Assembly (NCBI GenBank): GCA_944319945.1
Contig: CALUFN010000006.1
Span: 1-64,000 of the forward strand
Reading direction: 5' to 3'
Source: an uncultured Prevotella sp.
GTDB taxonomy: Bacteria; Bacteroidota; Bacteroidia; Bacteroidales; Bacteroidaceae
DNA length: 64,000 nucleotides
Shown piece by piece: positions 50,986-58,051 of this stretch. The notes beneath the pieces were generated by a model. The model saw nothing but the letters and a program-made list of their open reading frames with translations. It was not told where the DNA came from and searched no databases. A program made the position numbers and the translations under genes. The stretch's first letter is position 1. Each line of letters opens with the position of its first letter.

Positions 50986-51604
50986 ATACGTTCTCGCCCA
51001 CACTGACCCCGAGGGCGACTACCTCTACCGCTTGTGGCGTGCCACCAACATACACCTGCTCCACGGGCGCATGGCCAGCGGCCACCTGCAGGGGCGCCTG
51101 CTGAAGATGCTTGTGCGCATGGTGCGCCCGAAGAACATACTCGAGATAGGCACGTTCAGCGGATACAGCGCGATATGCATGGCCGAGGGGCTCGCCGAGG
51201 GCGGGATGGTGTACACTTTCGAGATTGACGACGAGCTGGAAGACTTCACCCGCCCCTGGATTGAAGGCTCGCCCGTGGCCGACAAGATTCGCTTCATCAT
51301 CGGCGACGCCTTAAAGGAGGCGCCGCGCCTGGGCGTGGAGTTCGACATGGCCTTCATCGACGGCAACAAGCGCAACTACGTAGAGGCTTACGAGACGGTG
51401 ATGCCGCTGCTGCGCCCGGGCGGGTTCATCCTTGCCGACAACACGCTGTGGGACGGCCACGTGCTCGAGAAGCCGCGCCCCACCGACCGCCAGACCATAG
51501 GCATAGAGACGTTTAACGACTACGTGGCCGCCGACTGCCGCGTGGAGAAGGTCATCCTGCCCCTGCGCGACGGCCTCACCATCGTGATGAAGAAGCACGG
51601 TTGA
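50966..51604 (+). CDS. SAM-dependent O-methyltransferase (class I, COMT-like)
   Basis: This 212-residue methyltransferase is of the bacterial caffeoyl-CoA/catechol O-methyltransferase type. SAM motif I is ILEIGTFSGYSAICMAEGL near 52-70, the acidic loop VYTFEIDDEL follows, and the metal and catalytic region is FDMAFIDGNKRNYVEAYE near 128-145 with LADNTLWDGHV near 157. The DxDGxK-type Asp and the later DN pair suggest a divalent-metal-dependent enzyme. The substrate is unknown. The start codon lies within an intergenic word array, so the first four residues (MNHE) derive from array sequence. Confidence 0.9.
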   Translation: MNHELEKYVLAHTDPEGDYLYRLWRATNIHLLHGRMASGHLQGRLLKMLVRMVRPKNILEIGTFSGYSAICMAEGLAEGGMVYTFEIDDELEDFTRPWIEGSPVADKIRFIIGDALKEAPRLGVEFDMAFIDGNKRNYVEAYETVMPLLRPGGFILADNTLWDGHVLEKPRPTDRQTIGIETFNDYVAADCRVEKVILPLRDGLTIVMKKHG

Positions 51605-51640
51605 GACGCGGTCTATTACTCGTTGATTATCAATAGCTTA

Positions 51641-51735
51641 CTAACAGGTAACCTTTTGGCTTGCAAAAGGCTACCTTTGAGCTTACAAAAGGCCGCCTTT
51701 CGTGCTCCGAAAGGCGGCCTTTTATAATCGAACTC
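51641..51735. repeat. Covarying hairpin cluster between convergent genes
   Basis: AAAAGGCCGCCTTTCG (51687-51702) pairs perfectly with 51708-51723, a 16-bp stem with a five-base loop. Preceding GGTAACCTTTTGG and AAAGGCTACCTTTG words form smaller hairpins. The cluster probably terminates the methyltransferase and glycosyltransferase transcripts. Confidence 0.75.
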
Positions 51736-51743
51736 ACGTCCTA

Positions 51744-52718
51744 TCAACTCCATTTTGAATCCCTCTGCATGGTGAGTACGTATGCCTTTCTTACTGCGAG
51801 ATACGCCTTCTCGGCTATGGCGAAGGGGCATTTGCTCCTTATCATCTTGTAGAGCAGGCAGAATACGGCCCCCCGTGGGCGGTAGCCGAGCAGACGGTCG
51901 GCCTCGCTGAAGCCGAGACCGTGGCGGCGCATGATGCGCATCACGTTGAGCATGCCTATCTGCAAGGGTGCGGAATAGCGGCCTTGCGGGTCGTTGGCTG
52001 TGAAGAAGTCGAGCACTATGCGGTTAGACTTAAGAAACGAGCTGACGTGTCGGGGCGACGTGGTGTGGGTGTATGAGCTTGAGTTGTCGTCGCTGTAGAA
52101 GTACACCGGGTCGCAGATGAACGAGCGGCGGGCGTAAAACATGAGGCGCGTCATCACCGAGAAGTCTTCGCAGAAGTCTACGCCCGGCATTAGCCGGACG
52201 CCGTTGTCGGTGAACAGCGCGCGGCGATAGAGACGGCCCCACATGCGGTTTGACACGATGTTCTGGCAGAGCATCAGGCAGAGGTAACGCTTCTCGTCGC
52301 GCCCCCGGTAGGGCTGGTTTACGTCGGACACGCCCTCGCGCGTCACTCGCTGCCAGCCCCCGTCTACCATGTCGGCCCCGCTGCGCTCCATCTCGGCGGC
52401 CATCAGCTCCACGGCGCGCGGCGGCAGGTAGTCGTCGCTGTCGACGAACGTCAGGCAGTCGCCCGTGCATTCGTCTATCAGCCGCTGGCGCACGGTCCCT
52501 ATGCCGCTGTTGCGCTCGTTGCGTATTATCCTGACCTGCGCCTTGCGCTCGGGATATTGCTCCATGACCGAGCGCAACACGCCGACCGAGCGGTCGGGTG
52601 TGCAGTCGTCAACGAACACGTATTCAAGGTCGGCGTAGGTCTGCGTGAACAGCGACTCGGCGCAGCGGCCTATGTATTTCTCCACCCCGTAGACGGGAAC
52701 GAGCACCGATATTTTCAT
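51744..52718 (-). CDS. Family 2 glycosyltransferase
   Basis: This is a GT-A fold inverting glycosyltransferase of 324 residues. The nucleotide-sugar site is intact: ISVLVPVYGVEKYIGRCAES at the start, YVFVDDCTPDRS near 33-44, and the metal-binding LTFVDSDDYLPPRAVE near 88-103 with its DxDD motif. No membrane helices are evident, so it acts at the cytoplasmic face. It is the last gene of the minus-strand envelope cluster, 19 bases after the multi-pass GT-C-like gene, and probably adds a sugar to the same surface polymer or lipid. Confidence 0.9.
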   Translation of the reverse strand: MKISVLVPVYGVEKYIGRCAESLFTQTYADLEYVFVDDCTPDRSVGVLRSVMEQYPERKAQVRIIRNERNSGIGTVRQRLIDECTGDCLTFVDSDDYLPPRAVELMAAEMERSGADMVDGGWQRVTREGVSDVNQPYRGRDEKRYLCLMLCQNIVSNRMWGRLYRRALFTDNGVRLMPGVDFCEDFSVMTRLMFYARRSFICDPVYFYSDDNSSSYTHTTSPRHVSSFLKSNRIVLDFFTANDPQGRYSAPLQIGMLNVMRIMRRHGLGFSEADRLLGYRPRGAVFCLLYKMIRSKCPFAIAEKAYLAVRKAYVLTMQRDSKWS

Positions 52719-52737
52719 CTTCTTGCAGTTTCAGGCT

Positions 52738-54174
52738 TTACGATAAATAACCGACGAAGAGCGTAAGATTGTAAGCCAGCAGCCATGCCGTGAGCACGGT
52801 GAGCGCTCCGCGCAGCCATGCGGCGGCGCGGCTCTGCTCTATCGCCTTGACGAGGAAGCCCATGGTAATCGGCATTACGAACAGCCAGTGGGCGCCCATG
52901 ATGTACACCTCGTTGATGCCGAAGCCCAAGCCGAGGTGTATGGCCATGTCGAAGGCGAAGCCGCTCAGCGTCATCCACATGAAGCGCGACCGCCGGCCGC
53001 ACCATATCCCGGCTGCGAAGAACGCCACGAGCAGGGCTTCCACTACGTAGTTGACGGCCCAGCGGTAGAGCACTATTACGGGGCGGCTGCGCAAGGTGTC
53101 CTGAAGCAGGTAGTCGGGGTGCAGCTGTACGGACTCGCCGAAGAGGTTCTCGACGGCCGTCGACGCGCGAGACGTCGTTGCGTCTGTCCACTTCATGAAG
53201 CCGCCTTCGGCCATAGGCTTTCCCGTGTGCTTGTTCCACGGCTTCTGCCGGTCGCTCAGATACTTGGCCCGCGCCCTGCGCTTCATCTCCGCGTTGAAGG
53301 CCGCCCTTATCTCCGCGCTGTCCTTCAGCTGCGTCGTGTTGCGGAACGTGTTGTACATTTTTTCCCTCCTCTCGGCGTTTTTCTTGGCCAGCGCGGCCTT
53401 GTCGGCCTTCTCCTTAGGCAGCGTGAACGTGCGGTACTCCCAGCGGGCGAAGCCCCATATCAGTGTCGCAGGTAGCAACACGGCGAAGAGGAAGTACTTA
53501 AGGCGGAAGAACTTGCGCCCGTTGGTGAACAGCGAATAGAGGTAAGTCTTGATGCCGTTGCTGAGCGTTACGCCGGCCGTGACGAAAAACAGCACCACCG
53601 TCTGCCATATCTTGAACGTCCGTCCGGCCTGCATCTTCATGCCGGCGACGTAAATCGTGAAGACGAGCAGGAACATGGAGACGCAGAAATGGTCGGGCAC
53701 CACGGCCGAGACCATGACGTAGGCCATCGAGAAGAGCATCGTTGAGAGCACGGCCGAGTCGAAGAAGCGCAGGCGTATGACGTCCCTGAAGATGCGGAAC
53801 ATGAACACGAACGTGTAAAAGGCGCACAACAGCAGAGGCACGGCCACGACGAACTGCACCAAGTTGATGCCCGTAGCGTCCATGAGCCAGCCGTTCAGCT
53901 GCGACAACGGCCATACTATGAACGACAGCAACGGGTGGCGGTAGACATTGTAGTTAGGCTCCCAATAGGTTACCACCGAGTAAGTGATTGGGTCGAAGCC
54001 CGACACGGTGAAGTTTTTGATGAACACTGTCCAGTGTCCGGCGTTGGTCTTGGTGAACAAGTCGAAGTTGCGCGCTATCACGAGGGCGTGGAGCGCGAGC
54101 AGCATTACGAGCGTGACGGCCGACGCCAACCATTCCTCACGCCTTACCTTGAATAGTTGTATGAGCTTTTTCAT
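52738..54174 (-). CDS. Multi-pass membrane protein, GT-C-like (possibly DUF6080)
   Basis: This 478-residue protein has roughly ten transmembrane segments. The first periplasmic loop carries FDPITYSVVTYWEPNYNVYR and HPLLSFIVWPL, the kind of polar loop that holds the catalytic acid in GT-C glycosyltransferases using polyprenyl-phosphate sugars. A long soluble insert at about 250-350 is basic and helical (KEKADKAALAKKNAERREKM), followed by four or five further helices. From memory it resembles proteins labelled DUF6080 in Bacteroides and Prevotella beside HAD and UbiA genes, but I cannot confirm this. Context suggests it uses the polyprenyl-linked pentose made by the UbiA and HAD proteins. Confidence 0.7.
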   Translation of the reverse strand: MKKLIQLFKVRREEWLASAVTLVMLLALHALVIARNFDLFTKTNAGHWTVFIKNFTVSGFDPITYSVVTYWEPNYNVYRHPLLSFIVWPLSQLNGWLMDATGINLVQFVVAVPLLLCAFYTFVFMFRIFRDVIRLRFFDSAVLSTMLFSMAYVMVSAVVPDHFCVSMFLLVFTIYVAGMKMQAGRTFKIWQTVVLFFVTAGVTLSNGIKTYLYSLFTNGRKFFRLKYFLFAVLLPATLIWGFARWEYRTFTLPKEKADKAALAKKNAERREKMYNTFRNTTQLKDSAEIRAAFNAEMKRRARAKYLSDRQKPWNKHTGKPMAEGGFMKWTDATTSRASTAVENLFGESVQLHPDYLLQDTLRSRPVIVLYRWAVNYVVEALLVAFFAAGIWCGRRSRFMWMTLSGFAFDMAIHLGLGFGINEVYIMGAHWLFVMPITMGFLVKAIEQSRAAAWLRGALTVLTAWLLAYNLTLFVGYLS

Positions 54175-54189
54175 GTCTTTCTCTTATTA

Positions 54190-54350
54190 TGGAATTTAGA
54201 GAAGTTAGAGAATTTAAAGAAGTTAAAGCCGTATGCTTAGCGGCTTAGCCGCAGGCTCGGGGTTTGTTTTCATTGTTTGGTTTGGCATATCTCAGCCGTC
54301 ATGACATACGGCTTTAACTTCTCTAACTTCTTTAAATTCTTTACATTCCC
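54190..54350. repeat. Inverted GAAGTTAAAG word array with 24-base motif copy (54222-54245)
   Basis: GAAGTTAAAGCCGTATG (54219-54235) is the perfect complement of 54305-54321, and GAATTTAGAGAAGTTAGAG words extend both arms. GTTAAAGCCGTATG plus CTTAGCGGCT (54222-54245) is a copy of the dispersed motif. The centre is unique. Confidence 0.8.
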
Positions 54351-54356
54351 GGAAAA

Positions 54357-54971
54357 TTACTTAAAGGGTTTGTAATATCCCTCGTTGGCGAAGTTTAGCA
54401 ACTCTGCGTCGCCGCGGCTGTCTCCGTAAGCCGTAAGCCAGTATTCGGTGCGCTCGGGATAGAGCTGCAGCAGGCGCGTAACCTTCTCCTCGCCGTAGCA
54501 GTTCTTGGTGAGGAAGCGTCCGGTGAGCACTCCGTCGTGCTCCTCCACCATTGTCCCGATGACGTAAATGCCGTGCAGCCCTGCGAAAAACGGCTCCACC
54601 CAGTTGTTCACGCTTGCGCTTATGATGACCGCCGTGGAGCCTTCGGCCGTCACCTCGCGCAGCTTCTCCATACCTTTCGGGCGCAGCAGACCGGCCTTCC
54701 GCTCGGCGAAGCGGGCGCATGAGGCGTTGAAGTCGTCGACCGTCATGCCTTTGAAGCAGTGTGAGAACACCTTCTGCTTGGCCTTCCAGTTAGGGTAAAG
54801 CCCAATCTTCATCAGCACGAGCAAGGGCAGGTAGCGCAAGAAGCAGAGCACGAAGGCCTTGTCGCCTTTGGCGAAACGTATGAACTCGATGAGCGTGTCG
54901 CGGCGGGTCAGCGTGCCGTCGAAGTCGAACGCGTAAATCTTTCCTAACGGATATTTAGTCATGTCAACCAT
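54357..54971 (-). CDS. HAD-IB family phosphatase
   Basis: This is a 204-residue HAD-superfamily hydrolase of the PSP/SerB-like subfamily. Motif I is FDFDGTLTRRD near 15-25, motif II is VIISASVNNW near 115, and motif III/IV residues are in the TAYGDSRGDAELL stretch near 180-192. A hydrophobic stretch (AFVLCFLRYLPLLVLMKIGL) suggests membrane association with a lipid substrate. It lies between the UbiA-type phosphoribosyltransferase and the GT-C-like protein. In mycobacteria the enzyme next to the equivalent UbiA (Rv3806c) is thought to dephosphorylate decaprenyl-phosphoryl-5-phosphoribose, and this protein is a good candidate for that step. Confidence 0.85.
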   Translation of the reverse strand: MVDMTKYPLGKIYAFDFDGTLTRRDTLIEFIRFAKGDKAFVLCFLRYLPLLVLMKIGLYPNWKAKQKVFSHCFKGMTVDDFNASCARFAERKAGLLRPKGMEKLREVTAEGSTAVIISASVNNWVEPFFAGLHGIYVIGTMVEEHDGVLTGRFLTKNCYGEEKVTRLLQLYPERTEYWLTAYGDSRGDAELLNFANEGYYKPFK

Positions 54972-55014
54972 CTCTTGTTTCTGTTTAAGGGTTTGCCGGT
55001 AGAGGCTTGGTATG

Positions 55015-55899
55015 TTATAATAGGTATATGATGACCAGGAAGGTGAGCGCCCAAGCAGCTACCACGAGCTGGGTGAACCTGTCGTGCAGCACCATTTTCG
55101 TCGGGTCGCCGCTCTTCTTGTCTACTACGGTTATCTGCATGTACCTCAACAGGCCGAGCAATACGAACACCGAGGTGAGGTAAAGCATGTCGGAACCGAA
55201 GCGCGCCACCACCTCCGGCGACACCGTGTACATGATGTAGCACACCAGCGTGACCGACGCCGACACGGTGATGGCTTGGTTGATGAACGTCAGGTTGTAG
55301 CGTATGGTGTTCTTGCGGGGCGGCTCTCCCGTCTCGTTCATCCGCAACACGTCGTCCCTCCGCTTGGCGAACGAGAGGAAAAGCGTAAGCAGAAACGTCA
55401 TCAGCACTAACCACTTGCTCGGCACGATGTCGGTGGCGAAGCCGCCGGCGAGCACCCTCAGCACGAAGCCGAAGGCCACAACGCACACGTCGACGATGGC
55501 GTATTGCTTCAGCTTGGCGCAGTAGGCGAGGTTCATTATGTAGTAAAACAGCAGCACCGCGCCCACCTTTAGCACGTGCTCCCGGTCGCCGAGCATGGCC
55601 GTAAAGGCCGCCGCAACGACCAGCATCAGCACCATTAGCACCCACGCCGTGCCCATGCTCACCGCGCCTGAGGCCAACGGACGACGGCATTTCACTGGGT
55701 GGCGGCGGTCTGCCTCGACGTCGTTTATGTCGTTGAAGCAGTAGACCGACGACGCTACGAAGCTGTAAGCCATGAACGTAAGCACCGAGGCGCGTATGTC
55801 GCCGGGGTCTAACAGGCTGCCGCCGAAGAACATCGGTATCATCACGAACACGTTCTTAAGCCACTGTTGCGGGCGTATCAGTTTCAGTATGCTGCTCAT
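55015..55899 (-). CDS. UbiA-family polyprenyl-phosphate phosphoribosyltransferase (Rv3806c-like)
   Basis: This 294-residue protein has eight or nine transmembrane helices and UbiA aspartate-rich motifs. The first, NDINDVEADRRHP at 56-68, has the form characteristic of decaprenyl-phosphate phosphoribosyltransferases. The second is in the SFAKRRDDVLRM stretch near 185. The family transfers 5-phosphoribose from PRPP to polyprenyl phosphate, the first step to polyprenyl-phosphoryl ribose or arabinose donors. Downstream lie the HAD phosphatase and the GT-C-like protein, and upstream two acyltransferases. Quinone-type UbiA is less likely because no quinone genes are near. Confidence 0.85.
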   Translation of the reverse strand: MSSILKLIRPQQWLKNVFVMIPMFFGGSLLDPGDIRASVLTFMAYSFVASSVYCFNDINDVEADRRHPVKCRRPLASGAVSMGTAWVLMVLMLVVAAAFTAMLGDREHVLKVGAVLLFYYIMNLAYCAKLKQYAIVDVCVVAFGFVLRVLAGGFATDIVPSKWLVLMTFLLTLFLSFAKRRDDVLRMNETGEPPRKNTIRYNLTFINQAITVSASVTLVCYIMYTVSPEVVARFGSDMLYLTSVFVLLGLLRYMQITVVDKKSGDPTKMVLHDRFTQLVVAAWALTFLVIIYLL

Positions 55900-55959
55900 C
55901 TTGTCTTAAATGAAGAATGAATAATGAAGAATGAAAAATCCGACGTGCTTGTCGTCATA

Positions 55960-56979
55960 TCACTTTCCCGTATTTCCTCCTTTGAAGTATGACGTTGTTT
56001 TATCTATAATCTTGTGCAGAAGCCACGCCAACACGAGCGACACGGCTATCATGACGAGCGCCGTAAGCAGGTAGCCGAGGCGGTATGGGGTGACGTGTTT
56101 CAGTACGAACTGAATGTGTATGAGGTACAGCTCGAGGCTTATCGTGCCGACGAAGGCCAACCCTCGCAGCACCAAGCGCGGCGTGTGGCGGAACAGCTCG
56201 ACGAAAAGCAGTATGCCCGAGACCGTCAACGGGATGTAGACCATGCGCTCGAGGAACAGCGGAAAGCGGCCCCGCCACGACTCCTCGAACTCCACGCACA
56301 TCATAAGGCTCATCGCGAAGACTATCAGTATGAGCCATATCGCTGCGCCGTCTATGGTGCGACGCTCCTTCACCCAAGCCCCGCAGTTCACTCCGATGAG
56401 GAAAATCGGGATGCGGCTGAAGAATATCTCGAGGTGGCCTACGGCCTGATGGACGGGCGGATAATACTGCACCATGACGGCAAGCACCATCGCCGCCGCC
56501 GCCAACCAGCGGTAAGATGGATGGCGGATGACGAGGTTCATGTAGGCAGGGGCGAACGTGTAGAGCATCATTATCGACGGGATGAACCAGAACGTAAGGT
56601 CGTCTATCCGCCAAAAGCTCCACCCTATGAGGATGTTAGCTATCAGGTTGGGCAGGTCGGGGCTGTATCCGCCGCCCGGAGTGTTAAGGTAATTGGGTAT
56701 GTAGAACAGGCAGGCGATGACCAGCCACGCCGGATACACCCTGAGGTAACGCTTCTTGAAGAAGCGCTTCGGCGACGGGTCCTTAGTCCACGAGTACCAA
56801 AGGCCGATGCCGCTGAGGAAGAGGAACATGTCAACACCCACGTTGCCGCAGCGCACGAGACCGTACATGGCGTTGCTCTTGGGCATCCATACGTGGAAGA
56901 ACATCACGAAGAGCATCGCCAGGCCCATCAGTTCGCCGCGGTAGCGGCTTATGTCTGAAAGCTGTATTAGTCGTTTCAT
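55960..56979 (-). CDS. Acyltransferase family 3 membrane protein (first of tandem pair)
   Basis: This 339-residue inner-membrane protein has about ten helices. The acyltransferase-3 signature occupies the N-terminus: RYRGELMGLAMLFVMFFHVW (R-x10-H pattern, catalytic His in FFHVW) followed by NVGVDMFLFLSGIGLW. Such proteins move acetyl or succinyl groups from the cytoplasm onto periplasmic sugars or lipids. Its start codon overlaps the stop of the upstream acyltransferase gene by four bases, so the two are coupled. The C-terminus lacks an SGNH domain. Confidence 0.88.
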   Translation of the reverse strand: MKRLIQLSDISRYRGELMGLAMLFVMFFHVWMPKSNAMYGLVRCGNVGVDMFLFLSGIGLWYSWTKDPSPKRFFKKRYLRVYPAWLVIACLFYIPNYLNTPGGGYSPDLPNLIANILIGWSFWRIDDLTFWFIPSIMMLYTFAPAYMNLVIRHPSYRWLAAAAMVLAVMVQYYPPVHQAVGHLEIFFSRIPIFLIGVNCGAWVKERRTIDGAAIWLILIVFAMSLMMCVEFEESWRGRFPLFLERMVYIPLTVSGILLFVELFRHTPRLVLRGLAFVGTISLELYLIHIQFVLKHVTPYRLGYLLTALVMIAVSLVLAWLLHKIIDKTTSYFKGGNTGK

Positions 56980-58040
56980 CGGCGCAGTCTCGGTTTCGGT
57001 ATGTATCTGAAAGCTAACTTAAAGAGCCACGCGAGCAGTATCGAGGCTATGACGTAGACGACGAGTCCCGTGTAGACATGCCCCCGGTAAGACATCGGGA
57101 TGATGATTTCGCGCGTTATTGGGTGGACGACGAACAGGGCTGACGATATCGCTCCGAACCATACGCACGGCGCAAGGGCCTTCGCGGGAATGAGCTTGAC
57201 CGTGGCTACGGCTCCCGTAACGATGAACAGCGGCACCCACAGCCACGCCTGGAAGCTGAAGCTGCCGGCGAAGACCACGACGGCCGACACGACCGCCGTC
57301 AATGCGTAAGCCCACTGGTGCAGGCTGCGGCCGTAGCGGGCGTAGAGCACTCCGGCGCCGAAGGGCAGTATGCCGCCGATGAAGTTGTAGCGTATGCGGT
57401 TGAGAATCTCGCCACCGGGGTCTGCCGTCGGGGTGAATACGGCTTGAGCCAGCCAGCACGCGGCGATGAGAATGACCACGTTGACCGGCCTGCGGCGGTA
57501 TATCAGGAGGCGGTAAACGACGTAAAGCTGCAGCATGAGGCCGAAAAACCAGTAAGGCCCGGGCTTGATGATGTGGTCGGGGGCGGGCAGGATGTTGATG
57601 TACATCAGCAGTTGCGCTATGACGCGCCCGAAGGTGTAGCCGTGGTATCCGTGCGGATGCAGGTAGCTGACGACGGCGAACGCCACGTAGCCGAGCAGCA
57701 TCAGGCGCAGCAGCTTGAGGTAATGGTAGGCCGTGAAGGGCAGCGCGCTCACCCTCTCTTCCGTCTTCCGTTCATACTTCATCACGAGACCGAAGCCGCT
57801 GATGAAGAGGAACACCGGCACGCCGTAGTGCCCGAAGAACGACAGCACGTGGACGAACAGGTTGCCGTCGGCGTGCATCAGCCGGTCGAGCAGCATCTCG
57901 GGCTTGGCCTGCGTGAACGTGTATTCGTTCTCCTTGACGGCAAAGCCGAGAAAGTGGCAGTAGTTGTGCAGCATTATGCCGAGTATGGCTATGCCCCTGA
58001 GGGCCTTCGACTCGGCGAGCGATAGCAGTGATTTTTCCAT
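56976..58040 (-). CDS. Acyltransferase family 3 membrane protein (second of tandem pair)
   Basis: This 354-residue paralogue has about ten helices. The signature residues are at LAESKALRGIAILGIMLHNY (catalytic His near 25) and GHYGVPVFLFISGFGLVMKY. A longer loop between the first two helices (ENEYTFTQAKPEMLLDRLMH) distinguishes it from its neighbour, so the two may act on different positions. It begins 11 bases after the phosphoethanolamine-transferase-like gene. Decoration of a surface glycan or lipid A-like molecule is likely from context. Confidence 0.88.
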   Translation of the reverse strand: MEKSLLSLAESKALRGIAILGIMLHNYCHFLGFAVKENEYTFTQAKPEMLLDRLMHADGNLFVHVLSFFGHYGVPVFLFISGFGLVMKYERKTEERVSALPFTAYHYLKLLRLMLLGYVAFAVVSYLHPHGYHGYTFGRVIAQLLMYINILPAPDHIIKPGPYWFFGLMLQLYVVYRLLIYRRRPVNVVILIAACWLAQAVFTPTADPGGEILNRIRYNFIGGILPFGAGVLYARYGRSLHQWAYALTAVVSAVVVFAGSFSFQAWLWVPLFIVTGAVATVKLIPAKALAPCVWFGAISSALFVVHPITREIIIPMSYRGHVYTGLVVYVIASILLAWLFKLAFRYIPKPRLRR

Positions 58041-58051
58041 CGTTTCCTTGT

